A DNA stretch of 64,000 nt from Erinaceus europaeus (taxonomy: Eukaryota; Chordata; Mammalia; Eulipotyphla; Erinaceidae), in contig NC_080172.1 of the NCBI RefSeq assembly GCF_950295315.1, forward strand, positions 77,209,118 to 77,273,117. The letters are read 5' to 3'. Positions 32,692 to 44,038 of the stretch are shown here, piece by piece. The notes beneath the pieces are model-generated. The model saw only the letters and a list, made by a program, of their open reading frames with translations, ran no database searches and was not told the origin of the DNA. Position 1 is the stretch's first letter. Every line of letters begins with the position of its first letter. Both the position numbers and the translations under genes were made by a program.

Positions 32692-33012
32692 GAACTTACT
32701 CTTTTTTTTTTTTTGCCCTCACTAAAGTGGCACACAAAGAATTCTCTGACATACTGCATCCAGTACAGATGAAAGCGCTTAAGTGTGAGTAAATGCAACA
32801 ATGTTTAGAGTGACATTTACATTTATGGGTTGCAAACAGTGAAGTCAGAGAGCTCCGGTTCACAGAGATTAAATGTCAGGCTTTAAAATTTTAGCAGTAT
32901 ATTAGCAATGGAAATTTTCAAAATTTAGGATTTAGTTTTATTTGGCAAACAAGGACCCAGGACATATAAAAGATGTTTTAAAGCAAGAAAACAACTGAGC
33001 TGTAAATTAAAG
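32692..33012. other. Unique sequence, no gene seen
   Basis: It begins with a T-run at 32701-32715. No exon was recognised. Confidence 0.4.
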
Positions 33013-33028
33013 AATAATGTTCTTTTTT

Positions 33029-33247
33029 TTTTAAAGATATCTTTTTTAATTATATTTATTTATTTATTAGATAGAAACAGCCAGAAATTGAGAGGGAAGG
33101 GGGTAATAGAGAAAGAGAGAGAGACACCTGCAGCCCTGCCTCACCACTTGTGAAGCTTTCCCCTGCAGGTGGGGACTGGAGGCTTGAACCTGGGTCCTCA
33201 TGCACTGTAATGTGTGCACTCAACCAGGTGCGCCACCACCCGGCCCC
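33029..33247 (-). mobile_element. tRNA-headed SINE (GGTGGTGGCGCACCTGG type) with 16-bp TSD
   Basis: The minus strand has GGGGCCGGGTGGTGGCGCAC, CCCAGGTTCAAGCCTCCAGT and AAGCTTCACAAGTGGTGAGG, then the A/T-rich tail. Duplications AATAATGTTCTTTTTT lie at 33013-33028 and 33248-33263. It is a well-preserved, young copy. Confidence 0.95.
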
Positions 33248-33263
33248 AATAATGTTCTTTTTT

Positions 33264-33699
33264 AACTGAAAAGGAGACAACTATAGGCCAGGTAAGATAG
33301 TTGCTGAATTTACCTCAATCATAACAAAGGTGGCTGTTGCTGTTCACTATCCTGAATTAATAACATAAAAGTGACTTTCCCCACACTGTACATTTTGGAA
33401 ATGACTAATAAAAGTCAAAACACAAAGTACATGAGTTCTAGGCACATGATCCCCCAGTGAGCATGGACTCTGCAAGCCCAAATGTTCCTACACTACTGTT
33501 TGGGAGTGAATGCTTTTTAATGAACCTAAAATGAAAAATTAGATCACTTTAAAAAAAATTTCCATGTATACGTTTATTCATGACAAAATTGGTCATAACT
33601 GTCAAATACAGTATCTGTTTTGTGATGAAATAATAAAATGTCAAAATTAGACATTATCAGCAGTTCTTTATTATACTTACTATGAGAGCAGAACAGATG
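33264..33699. other. Unique sequence, no gene seen
   Basis: No exon or repeat core was recognised. Confidence 0.4.
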
Positions 33700-33885
33700 C
33701 TAAGCCAGTGATAATGCTTAATATATCAAACTTTGTTTTAAATACTTTATCAGTATTACATTATCCACACTTGACAGATAAGAAAATTGGGGCTTTGAGA
33801 GATTAAGGATTTTGCCCAAGATCACAGGACTGCTACATACTGTGTGATATGGGATGCTAACCCTGACCTCAGAGTTTGAACAATT
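33700..33885 (+). repeat. MIR element remnant
   Basis: 'ATTATCCACACTTGACAGAT AAGAAAATTGGGGCTTTGAG AGATTAAGGATTTTGCCCAA GATCACAGGACTGCTA' is a clear MIR core. Confidence 0.75.
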
Positions 33886-35146
33886 AATTAACTTCTACTC
33901 AAGGAATTTCAGTCTGGCTGAGACTACAGGGGTGTAAACCACAACAATAGCTGATGCAAGAAATTCTACAAAAGGATATGAAAAGAGGCACAGACTGAAC
34001 AATTGTATCTCAGGCCTGGACTTGAGGGAAAGACATCTACTCTTGGTATTGATGCTAGAGGAGGAGTTTTTTCCAGGGGAAAAATATATTATTTATTCCA
34101 GATTAGATAGCTTCACACACTGAAGCATGGAGGTCTTGGTATGTCTATGGAATATTCTGAATTGGGTCTACTATGGAGCACAGAGCCTACAGGCAGGAAA
34201 TAAGGCCATTACAGAAGCAATACAAAGATACAAATGGAGATGGGGGCTGGGAAAATAGAGAATGCCAGAATCACAAAAGGTTTCTAAGACAAAGTAATAT
34301 AGTCTGGTGACCTACTGGGTGTGGGTGAGAGGAAGATTAATCCACAGTTGCTGTTTTTTTTTAGACAGTAGCCAATACAAAGAACAAAGGAGGTACAACC
34401 GACTGGGGAATAAGCATAGATAAAAGGAAGATGACATCTCAGTTCAGTTCTATAAAAGCTGCGTTATAGATACTTGATATCTGGGAATCCTCTCCATAGC
34501 ATTCTCTAACAAATAGTACTTTATACCAAAGTTCTGAAGAAACTGAAACAAAATAAGCTCTGGCCTTCCTGTAGCTCATATACCATAGTCTGTTTTTCAA
34601 CATTGGCAGTGTAAGAAAGAACTAAAGCATTTTTTACAGTTACAGTGACTGGGGTTGTTATTGCATTTAGTGGACTGTGCCAAGGATAGACATTCAGCAA
34701 TATTTGGTACTGTTTAATACAACAAAGCATGGTCCTGTCTCAACTTTCAAATGTCCCACCGCACACCCAATATGAGTGACAATCTATTTATAATTATCTG
34801 AGCTTAGAACCTAATTCTGCTTTACACAGAAATAAATTTTTGCAATATATGCACACACACATATCTGAAATAGTCCTACTGAGAAAATTGAGGGAAGATT
34901 GTGTTTTGTTTTGTTTGGACCTTTATCAAGAACTGTTCACCATTTAGTAAAATCCCATCATGAACTAGGGGAGATGAAAAGTTCTGAGCTGGGAATAGTG
35001 ACAATTGTACAATATTTTGAATATACTAAATGCCACAAACTTACACAGAAATGGTAAATTTTATGCTACATATGTACTACTACTATTATTTTAATGTACA
35101 TACTTTTAAAGTTAAAAATTAAAAGAAGAACATCATGGGTAGCAGT
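33886..35146. other. Unique sequence, no gene seen
   Basis: No exon or repeat core was recognised. Confidence 0.4.
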
Positions 35147-35157
35147 CCAACTAAAAG

Positions 35158-35429
35158 GTTATTTATTTATTGATTTATTCCTTTCATTGACACCAGGGTT
35201 ATTGGTGCCAGCACTATGAATCCACTGCTCCTGGTGGCTTTTTTTTTTTTTTCTATTTTACTAGATAGGACAAAGAGAAATTGAGAGGGGATATGTAGAC
35301 AGAGAGAGAGAGAGAGAGAGACCTGCAGACCTGCTTCACCTCTTGTGGAGAGTCCCCATTGCAGATGGGAAGTGGGTGGCTTGGGACCCGGTCCGTGAGC
35401 AGGTAATGTGTGTGCTACCCCGTCTGGCC
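35158..35429 (-). mobile_element. tRNA-headed SINE, long-tail type, with TSD
   Basis: The minus strand has GGGGCCAGACGGGGTAGCAC, a (CT)n body, then GCCACCAGGAGCAGTGGATT and CATAGTGCTGGCACC of the tail module. TSD CCAACTAAAAG occurs at 35147-35157 and 35430-35440. Confidence 0.9.
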
Positions 35430-35690
35430 CCAACTAAAAGTTTTTGGGTTAGTAAAATACCTGCATCAGTCTGCACTGTAGCTGTTATAATCATGGCTAT
35501 TTAACACTTTACAGTTATTTACTTGATTGTGAGTACTAGTGTGGTGTTACTGCAATACATGTTTATAATTTGATTACAAATTATTTTCTTTTTTCCTTAT
35601 TTTTAGTACAGAAAAGGTATTGCATTTTGGGTATCATGTGATACATTAGTAGGTTATACTAGCTATTTTAACTTCAAGATAGAAAATTGT

Positions 35691-35933
35691 GGGGGGGGGG
35701 TGGGGCAGTGGCACACCTGGTTAAGCACACATAGCACCATGCGCAAGGACCGGCTTCCAGCCCCTGCTCCACCTATAGTGCTCAAGCAGGTTTACAGGTG
35801 TCTATCTGTCTCTCTCTACCTCTATCTTCCCTCCTCTGTCCTGTCAAATAGAAAGGAAAAAAAATGATAAAAATGGCTGCTGGGAGCAGTGGATTCATAA
35901 TGCAGGCCCCAGCAATAACCCTGTAGGCAAAAA
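35691..35933 (+). mobile_element. tRNA-headed SINE, long-tail type, with TSD
   Basis: It starts with a G-run at 35691-35700, then GGGGCAGTGGCACACCTGGT, GGTTAAGCACACATAGCACC, a pyrimidine body and the tail GGGAGCAGTGGATTCATAAT. TSD AGAAAATTGT lies at 35681-35690 and 35934-35943. Confidence 0.9.
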
Positions 35934-35943
35934 AGAAAATTGT

Positions 35944-36869
35944 TTGATAGATTTTATAAATATGGTACATTAGTTTGAAAAGCTTGAGAATCACTAGAGC
36001 CACACACGCACACACATACACACACAGTATCGTGATACAGTATGTATCAAAAGAAAATCAGAGAAGTCAAAGTACAAAGAGAGAACAAGTAAAAGATGTT
36101 ATAGGCTGGGGTGGTGGTGATGGAAATCTGGGAAGGTTCGTACAACCATGTGGATCACAGCAATGCTTTTGTCAATGGTGAACTGCGTATACATGATACA
36201 TAGCTATATCAGCTATGCTTATATAAATGCTCTCTGTGACAGTCACAATGACCAAGTCACCTAGTAACACCATTCTCGTCATTAAGTGATGTATGATGTG
36301 AGCAGAAACTGACATCCTTAGCTAGAGTAACTCCATAGTATTGGCCTCCAATCATGTTCATTTCTTTTGGTATGGCTTTGATTTTTATCAAGTACCTTCC
36401 AATAATCTTCCTGTATGTCCCTCTAAAAAAAACGGCTCTTGTTTTCAGAGGTTGCAGCAACGACTGCTGAATCTACATGGTATTTCTTCTAGAATGTGTA
36501 GTGTCTGTAGCACTACTTGGTTGATTTTTTTTCTTTTTCAGGCTAAATCTCCCAACTTCCTCCAACTGTTTTTCATATAACTTGGTTTCAAATTCCCTCA
36601 CCATCTGGGTTATTTTCCTCTGAACATGCTCCAGTTTGTCAGTGGACCTTTAAATGTGTAATGCTTAGAATTGAATGTGGTTTCCAGAGCTGAAATATAT
36701 AACTATATTTCTGAATATCCTAAGAAAGAGAAAATGTTGTAGTTCCACACAGTGAATTCAGAATTGTGGGAATGAGAATATGAGGAGAGTCTTAACTATT
36801 ATATTGTTGGTGTTGAAAAATTTCTTCCTTTTACTTAAGCAGGTTAAATGTGAATTTTTTAGGCTTAAT
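35944..36869. other. Unique sequence, no gene seen
   Basis: A short (CA)n patch lies at 36000-36027. No exon or repeat core was recognised. Confidence 0.4.
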
Positions 36870-37018
36870 ATGCTTTAATTAATTAATTACTAGTCTAATT
36901 TATATTTTAGAACAGAGTACTGATCAATTCTGGTTATTTACTAGTGGTGCTACTGATCAAAACTGGGAACTTTTTGGCACACATGCTATGCACTACCACT
37001 GTGCCATTTTCCAAGCCT
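36870..37018 (-). mobile_element. Old tRNA-derived SINE
   Basis: The minus strand has GGAAAATGGCACAGTGGTAG and a degenerate B box (AAGTTCCCAGTTTTGATCAG), ending in an A/T-rich tail. Confidence 0.55.
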
Positions 37019-37084
37019 GAATGTAAATTTCCATTTTTATTTATTTTTTAATTTCCATTTTTATTTTTTATTATTATCTTTTAG

Positions 37085-37445
37085 GTTTTTTATATGTTTG
37101 TTTATTTATTTATTTATTTATGAGAAAGAAACACTGACAAAACCATAGGATGAGAGGGGTACAACTCCACACAATTCCCACTACCAAAACTTTGCATCCC
37201 ATCCCCTCCCCTGATAGCTTTCCTATTCTTTAACTCTCTGGGAGTATGGACCCAAGGTCATTGTGGGATGCAGAAGGTGGAAGGTCCAGCTTCTGTAATT
37301 GCTTCCCCACTGAACATGGGCATTGACAGGTTGATCCATACTCCCAGCCTGCCTCTCTCTTTCCCTAGTAGGGCGGGTTTCTGAGGAATTGAAGCTCCAG
37401 GACACATTGGTGGGGTCGTCTGTTCAAGGAAGTCATAGCAGCACA
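37085..37445 (-). mobile_element. 5'-truncated L1 (3' UTR)
   Basis: The same L1 3' UTR module as at 21.4 kb, minus strand, tail at 37100-37130. A short ATTATTAT repeat on both sides may be the TSD. Confidence 0.85.
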
Positions 37446-37454
37446 ATTCATTAT

Positions 37455-37585
37455 TATTTTTAAATACAATTTCTTTAATGAGAGACAGAGAGAAAGATAC
37501 ACACATGTACACAGAAAGAGAAAGGCAGAGAGAGACTGAGCACAGTTCTGTGCTGGTTTTTGTTAATACTGGGGATTGAACTTCA
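37455..37585 (-). mobile_element. Old tRNA-derived SINE fragment
   Basis: On the minus strand the B box GTTCAATCCCCAGTATTAAC is followed by CAGCACAGAACTGTGCTCAG and a CT-rich body. The head is missing. Confidence 0.55.
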
Positions 37586-37594
37586 CTGCTTTTA

Positions 37595-37736
37595 CAAAGA
37601 GATTTATTATTTATTTGTTTGAGAGAGAGAAGGTGAGAGTGGACCAGAACATTACTCTGACACATGTGAGTCAGTGAACTCAGGATCTTATGCTTTTAGG
37701 TCCAACCCTTTAGCCACTGTGTCATCTCCTAGGTTG
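37595..37736 (-). mobile_element. Old tRNA-derived SINE
   Basis: The minus strand has CTAGGAGATGACACAGTGGC and TAAAAGCATAAGATCCTGAG, then an A/T-rich tail. Confidence 0.6.
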
Positions 37737-37789
37737 CTGGATCTGAATTTCAATGCTTGCAACTAGATTTCTTGTCTCAGACTCTCCCA

Positions 37790-37935
37790 CTCTCTCCTTC
37801 CTTCCCTTCCTTCCTTTCTTTCTTCCTTCCTTCCTTCCTTCCTTCCTCCCTCCCTCCCTCCCTCCCTCCCTTCCTTTTTTCCTTCCTTCCTCCCCTCCCT
37901 ATCATTCTTTCTTTCAGTTTTCTTTCTTTTTTTTT
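37790..37935. repeat. (CCTT)n / (CCCT)n microsatellite
   Basis: CTTC and CCCT tetranucleotides over about 110 bp, then a CTTT-rich end. Serine/phenylalanine/proline-rich frames across it are artefacts. Confidence 0.95.
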
Positions 37936-39379
37936 TTGCCTTGAGCATTAAATGAAAATGTGGGTCTGACTAATAAGCATTAACAATTATCTGTGGATTA
38001 CATCAGTCTAGTACCATCCTATAGTAATTTACTGTCTGAAGATGTTTTTCTCTTAATAGATTGGATTCTACTCATGTCTCAAGACAATCAATCCAACGTT
38101 GGCAAGTAGTTAGTTCATCCTTTCATAAGAGGTTGGCCCATGGAGTGGAATAGTATTTATGACTTAAGCTTGGGTATGTTGTGCATATGTAGAAAGCCTC
38201 TGCATTCCTGTGTGTCTGGTGAGTCTCAATTTGAGCCCCATCATGCACGATTATATCCAGGCTCTTGATTTTTCACTCCATCTTGGTTGGAAGCTAAAAT
38301 CCTGTAATAATTTGCTTCACTCCTGCCAACATGCTGTCCCTTGGGACTAAAATAATAATTATTTGTTTCCCCATTCTAGATGCTACGGATTCTTAAAACA
38401 TAATGACACTGTGCTACATCCATTGGTCTGAATTTTAGGGTGTGTAGTAGTACTTTGGCATGAACACTAGCTTGCGATTCACCGCGAATGCCATGATTTC
38501 AACTAATTGGCCAACAGAAGGTAGCCACAGAAGTCTGAGTACTTACTGTATGTCACATTAGCTGGATGCACAAGTTTCAACATGTCTTTGCAGCTTGATT
38601 TAATCCAGTTAAAAGTAAACTACATGACAGGAGGGATGTTTGTCTACTTTGTTAGTTAATATTTCCCAGTCCCTTAGAATAGATGCTCAACAAATTTTCA
38701 TTAAATGAATTAATAAATTGGGCTTTGCCCTGTCCAATAGTCTCTTCTCTTGATAACTGATTCACCACCACCACCTCCCCACCCCTCATCCCCCACCCCA
38801 GCGCTTGCTATTCTGATGAAGCTGCTAATTATGAGACTGAACAAGCTAACAAACTGTGTCATGAGTCAGAGGATCATTAATTTGCATGTCTCAGGCTAGA
38901 GATTCCCTACAGTTAAGCACATATTTACATTATTTATACTCCTTTTTTAAAAGAAATTTCTGAAGAATCCAAAATAATGTTATGAGGTTTTGAGTCATAT
39001 TTTACAGGTAGATCACTTAGAAGCTCAATGTTATGTTAATGCCCATCAAAAAACCCACACCAATAGGATTTATTCACCTTCAAACTAACCAAATACCAGT
39101 ATCAGAAATTAACTAATCTAATTACATTCAAATAAATTTGAGACAAACATTTCCTTTAAATTTCTAGTGACATGAAAAACAATTAATTTTTCAACATAAT
39201 TTCCAAATGTCAGCTTTACTCTTATAATGCTATTAAAGCTTCTCAGGAAAGTTTCTAAGAAATATGAAAAAAAAATCCTATGTACTGGATTAAAATGACC
39301 TATGGGGAAGATTCATGGTTGTACAAGGCATTTTAAATAATTACAGTAATGTAGTTATAATGTAATATTTATCTTTTAA
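37936..39379. other. Repeat-free unique island, no gene seen
   Basis: About 1.4 kb without any SINE, L1 or simple repeat I can recognise, in an otherwise repeat-dense intron. It has no open frame of note. A run of CCACC/CCCCACCCC sits at 38763-38805. Confidence 0.5.
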
Positions 39380-40104
39380 ATAATTTTAAGTGTATAATTC
39401 ACTTGGTATTAAGTACAATGACAGTATTATACAATGACCATCACTATTCACCTCTAGAACATTTACATTATTTTAAAAAGGAACCTTGAATCCACTAAAT
39501 AATTAGTCCCTGAGTTGCACAGTAAGTAGCACACCTATTTTGAGTTCAACCGCCCCTTCCCAAACAACAGGGGGAAGCTTCACAAGTGGTGAAGTAGTGT
39601 TGTAGGTGTCTCTTTCACTCTTTCTTTTTTTTTTGAATCTTTTCTTTCCCTCTTGATTACTGTCTCTATCCAATAAAACAATAACAACAGCAACTCCCTG
39701 TTCCCCATTCTTCTCAGTCCCTGTTAAACCCTATTCTATTCTATTCTGTTAAGCAATGTTTGTCTTTTTAGTTCTGGCTTATTTCACTTAAGAGTATTTT
39801 CAAAGTTTACTGATGTAACATATATCAGAATATTATTCCTTTTTTCTTCCTCCTTCTTGTGACCAAATAATATTCCGTTTGCATTTATGTACATTTTTTT
39901 CATCTGTTTGTCTGCTGATGGACACTTGGGTTGTCTTCAGTTTTGACTACTGTAAACAATACTGCTGGGTCCAGGGACAGAAAATGAAAAATACTGCTAC
40001 TAGAATAGATGTTCAATTATCTATTTGAGTCCTTGCTTTCAGTTCTTTTATCTATTTCAAACAGTGAAATTGGTTAACCATATGGGAATTTTCAGTTTAA
40101 CTTT
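39380..40104 (-). mobile_element. Ancient L1 3' end, interrupted by a SINE
   Basis: Plus-strand TTAAGTGTATAATTCACTTG, ACCATCACTATTCACCTCTA and CAGTCCCTGTTAAACCC are old L1 3' UTR in reverse. GTCTGCTGATGGACACTTGG GTTG at 39910 is the end of ORF2 in reverse. The SINE at 39508-39695 splits it. Confidence 0.65.
39508..39695 (+). mobile_element. tRNA-headed SINE, diverged
   Basis: The plus strand has CCTGAGTTGCACAGTAAGTA and CAGGGGGAAGCTTCACAAGT GGTGAAGTAG, a CT-rich body and TCTATCCAATAAAACAATAA. Confidence 0.75.
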
Positions 40105-40213
40105 TTTTGTTTGTTTTACCAGGGCACTGATAAACTCTGGATTAAAGCTAGGGCTTTGGAGCCTCAGGCATGAGAATCTCTTTGCATAACCATTATGCTA
40201 TCTACCCCCTTTC
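40105..40213 (-). mobile_element. tRNA-derived SINE (CATAATGGTTATGCAAA type)
   Basis: The minus strand has GGGGGTAGATAGCATAATGG, TTATGCAAAGAGATTCTCAT, GCCTGAGGCTCCAAAGCCCT and a short tail. Confidence 0.8.
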
Positions 40214-40227
40214 TAGTTTAACTTCTT

Positions 40228-40533
40228 TTTTTTTTAAAAAAAATTTATTTATTTATTTTCCCTTTTGTTGCCTTTGTTGTCTTTTTTTTATTGTTGTAGT
40301 TATTATTGTTGTTGTTATTGATGTGGTTGTTATTGGATAGGACAGAGAGAAATGGAGAGAGGAGGGGAAGACTGAGGGGGGAGAGAAAGATAGACACCTG
40401 CAGACCTGCTTCACCGCCTGTGAAGCTACTCCCCTGCAGGTGGGGAGCCGGGGGCTGGAACCCGGATCCTTACGCCGGTCCTTGCGCTTTGCGCCACCTG
40501 CGCTTAACCCACTGCGCTACCGCCCGACTCCCT
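40228..40533 (-). mobile_element. tRNA-headed SINE (CAAGGGCAACAAAAGGG type) with 14-bp TSD
   Basis: A well-preserved full-length copy on the minus strand: GGGAGTCGGGCGGTAGCGCA, CCGGGTTCCAGCCCCCGGCT, CACAGGCGGTGAAGCAGGTC, the AACAACAACAATAATAAC tail. TSD TAGTTTAACTTCTT occurs at 40214-40227 and 40534-40547. Confidence 0.95.
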
Positions 40534-40547
40534 TAGTTTAACTTCTT

Positions 40548-41077
40548 GGAGAACCTGTTTAGAGCTTTTAAAGATGATTCACCAGATACAATTTATTTAG
40601 GAGCTATATACTTATTTTATTCCTTACATACCATTACTGAAAATAGTCTGTTGTAACAAAATATACATAATTGCCTTATAGTAAAGGAGAGAGGAATTTC
40701 CAAGTAATTAGAGATCACCAAAAAAGTAAAACATCATAATGATTGTAGCCTGCTGAATGTAAATATAAGAGTTTACACAAACATTAAATATAGCCTACAT
40801 TATAAAACTCAAACTTTCATTCAGAAATAGTGAACTTCATATGACCAGACATTTCTAGGCTCTATATGCAAGATAACTGATCAGTATACTTCTAAAGTCT
40901 CCTTGTCTTCTAAAGAAAAACAAGGAAAGATTGAAGAAATGTCACAGATTAAAGGACCTGAAGGAAACTTGAAAACTATAATGCAGGATCTTGGATTGGA
41001 TTTGGAATAGGAAAAGGTGGAAAGGCTGAAAAATGCAAATAAAGGCTATACATCTTTTAATGCTTTATCCATGATTT
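40548..41077. other. Unique sequence, no gene seen
   Basis: No exon or repeat core was recognised. Confidence 0.4.
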
Positions 41078-41268
41078 TTAAATATTTACTTATTTATTAT
41101 TGGATAGAAACAGAGAGAAACTGAAAGGGGAGAGGGAGGTAGAGGGGGAAAAGACACGGAGACACTTGCAGCCCTGCTTCACCACTTGTGAAGCTTCCTC
41201 CCTACAGATGGGGCCTAGGGGTTTGAACCCGAGTCCTTGTGCACTGTAATGTGTGTGCTTAACCAGTA
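41078..41268 (-). mobile_element. tRNA-headed SINE, head-truncated
   Basis: The minus strand has ACTGGTTAAGCACACACATT, GGTTCAAACCCCTAGGCCCC (B box) and AAGCTTCACAAGTGGTGAAG, then a tail. About 25 bp of the usual head are missing. Confidence 0.85.
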
Positions 41269-41797
41269 TAATTTTATGGTTAGTGTCTCTAATAATAAAT
41301 TCTCTTTTGCATCTTCATTACCATACCAGCCTTACCTTTCTTCCTCTATCTTTCTGCCTTCTAGATCCATCCTCCTAAGCCTCTTAACTACTTTCTGGAA
41401 CAGACTTTACATAGAAGTATCTCTCTAACATTTACATCACACAATCATACTTTCAAATGTTTATAGTTCAAATTATTCTCTGAGCTTTGGCAGTTAACCC
41501 ATCAGCCTACTAGATATCCTTTGCAAAGGCAGCTGAAGTTAGCACGTGATTAAAGCCAAATTGTCAGTTCCCTCATTTACCCAAGTCAGAAATGAAGGAT
41601 GTAGCCTAGACTTGTCCTCTATCACCCCTGCTCCCTGCTCCTACTAAAGGTATCTTGGTTTGTACTGTAGCGTAAGATTCTATAAATTACATTCACTCAA
41701 TATCACTTGAAACATAGCTATCCTTATCATTAGTGGACAAAATCAAATTGTACCTTAAAGAGCCAAAAGATATTCGAGGAATTTATTATGAGTGAAT
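41269..41797. other. Unique sequence, no gene seen
   Basis: No exon or repeat core was recognised. Confidence 0.4.
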
Positions 41798-41811
41798 TCA
41801 AGGCATTTCCA
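41798..41811. repeat. 14-bp direct repeat (left) flanking an L1 ORF2 fragment
   Basis: TCAAGGCATTTCCA here is repeated perfectly at 42451-42464, directly bounding the L1 fragment. Confidence 0.9.
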
Positions 41812-42450
41812 TCCAACACCCACCCATTCATGCTCAAAACTCTACCAAAATGGGAATAGATGGGAAATTCCTCAAGATAGTGGGATCTATATATAGCAAA
41901 CCTACAGCCAACATCATATTCAATGGACAGAGGCTGAAAGCATTCCCCCTCAGATCGGGGACTAGACAGGGCTGTCCACAGTCACCATTACTCTTCAACA
42001 TAGTATTGAAAGTTCTTGCCACAGCAATCAGGCAAGAGAAAGAAATCAAAGGCATACAGATTGGAAGGGAAGAAGTCAAGCTCTCACTATTTACAGATGA
42101 TATGATAGTATACATAGAAAAACCTAAAAAATCCAGCAGAAAACTACTGGAAGTTATTAGGCAATATAGCAAGGTGTCAGGCTACAAAATCAATGTACAA
42201 AAATCAGTGGCATTTATTTATGCAAACACTAAGTCTGAAGAAGACATCCAGAAATCACTCCCATTTACTATTTCAGCAAAATCAATCAAATACCTAGGAA
42301 TAAAGTTGACCAAAGAAGTGAACGACTTGTATACTGAAAACTATGAGTTGCTACTCAAGGAAATAGAAACTGATACCAAGAAATGGAAAGACATCCCATG
42401 CTCATGGATTGGAAGAATAAATATCATCAAAATGAATATTCTCCCCAGAG
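41812..42450 (+). pseudogene. Internal L1 ORF2 fragment (RT domain), 639 bp, no 3' end
   Basis: From 41850 an open frame encodes the RT core of hedgehog L1 ORF2: [31 protein letters not shown] (the F.DD catalytic motif), [14 protein letters not shown] and the [15 protein letters not shown] motif. It matches the minus-strand L1 at 15.5-16.2 kb almost residue for residue. The fragment has neither the L1 3' UTR nor a poly(A) tail, yet sits between perfect 14-bp duplications. The frame is open throughout the fragment, which suggests a fairly recent origin. It cannot encode a working enzyme. Confidence 0.92.
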
Positions 42451-42489
42451 TCAAGGCATTTCCAATGGTGAAAAGCCTTGTTTGTTTGC

Positions 42490-42800
42490 TTTAAAAGAAA
42501 ATGCCGGCTTTCTTTTTATTTATTTATTTGTTTGTTTTTATTGAGGTGGTTAATGCTTTATAGTGCAGTTATTGTCACATGAGTAAAATTTCATTCTGGA
42601 CCAAGACTTCCAAATTTCTCCTCTACCTCTCCCTCCTTCCCCAGAGTTCCTTGCTTTGATGCAATATACTATACTCAGTTTGTGTTTCATTTTGTTTTCT
42701 CTTTCTCTGTTCCTATTTATTAGGTCCTGCTTATACGTGAGATCATTTGATATTTGTCCTCTTTTTGGTTTATCTCACTTCACATGTTGAAAATGCTGGT
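42490..42800 (-). mobile_element. Old L1 3'-end fragment
   Basis: The plus strand has TTTATTGAGGTGGTTAATGC, CTTATACGTGAGATCATTTG and GTTTATCTCACTTCACATG, i.e. the reverse of an ancient L1 3' region (compare the plus-strand copy at 540-1050). Confidence 0.65.
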
Positions 42801-42839
42801 TTTCATAACACACATATGAAAATTGTAATGATATAATAG

Positions 42840-44036
42840 CTTGGCCCCTGCACGAGAATGACAATCATATCCACCAAGAATTTAAGAAATTATGCCAGTT
42901 CTCTACAAGATTTTTCAAAGGATAGAAGTACAGATCATACTTCCCAAGTCATCAGAACCAGGCAAAAAAAAAAAAAAAAAGAAAAGAAAATAGAACACTA
43001 TCTCTCATGAACATGGATGCAAATATCCTTAACAAAATATAGCAAACTGAATCAAAAGATGTTAAATTATTTTTTAATTATATACCCCTATCAAGTAAGA
43101 TTTATCTCTTGTATCTAAGATAGATTCTATATTCAAAAATCAATTAATATAATACATCACATTGAAAGACTAAAGAAGAAAAATGATTTGATCCTATCAA
43201 AAGAGAAGTATTTGATAAGAATACTGGGCTGTCAGAAAAATCATGATGCGTTTTTGCATGGAAAAAATACATCATGACTTTTCCAACAACCAAATGCAAT
43301 ATCTACTTAAAAGAAAAAACTCAGTGAGTAAGGGTTAGAGACAAAGTTCCTTAGTTTAATAAAGACTATATGAATAAAAGCCAGTAGGTCTCATACTTAA
43401 TAGTGAAGATTTAGCTTTCTTATAAAGCAAAGCTGTCCCCTTTTCTCACTTGTTTTTCAACAATGCACAAAAACTAACTCAAAATAGAACACAATTCTAA
43501 ATGTAAAATGCAAAACTATGAAATCCTTAGAAGAAAACAGGAGAAAATCCAGATAACTTCGGCGTTGGTGATGACTTTTTAGATATTACACCAACTTTTA
43601 GATATGATAGATGAAAGAAATAATTGATAAGCTGAATTTTATCAAAGCGAAAATTTTCTGTTCTTCAAAGGACACTGTGTCAAAATAATGAACAGAGAAG
43701 ACTCAGATAGGGAGAAAATATTTGCAAAGAAAATACTTGATAATGAAGTGTATTTCAGAATATACACAAAACTTTTAACAATTCAGCACTAAGAAAACAG
43801 AATGAAAAAAAACAGAATGAATAGCAATTCAAAGAATGAGTTATTAAGTCATGAAAAGAGGGTTATCAAGATCACTTAAATGATAACAATGTGTTAATAC
43901 AGACTCTTCAATGTCACACATCTACCACTCTGCCAAAAGGTGTGGTGAATGCAGAGAGACTTCATGTGTAAGAACATGGGGCATCTGTGTCTCTGATGAC
44001 TATTTCAGCAAAACCTACAAGAGATCTAAAAAGTAA
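42840..44036 (+). mobile_element. Old L1 ORF2 remnant
   Basis: Plus-strand translation shows decayed ORF2 blocks: 'MNMDANILNKI' near 43008, 'INIIHHIERL'-like near 43150, and 'KLNFIKAKIFCSSKDTV' and 'NREDSDREKIFAKK' near 43630-43730. Many stops are present. A mariner-like palindrome is inserted at 43228-43290. Confidence 0.75.
43228..43290. mobile_element. Short mariner-like palindromic element (MITE)
   Basis: About 60 bp with long terminal inverted repeats. The left arm GTCAGAAAAATCATGATG and the reverse complement of the right arm GTTGGAAAAGTCATGATG agree at 15 of 18 positions. It interrupts an L1 ORF2 remnant. Size and arm sequence resemble mariner-derived MITEs. A TA target duplication is not evident. 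Confidence 0.6.
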
Positions 44037-44038
44037 AT

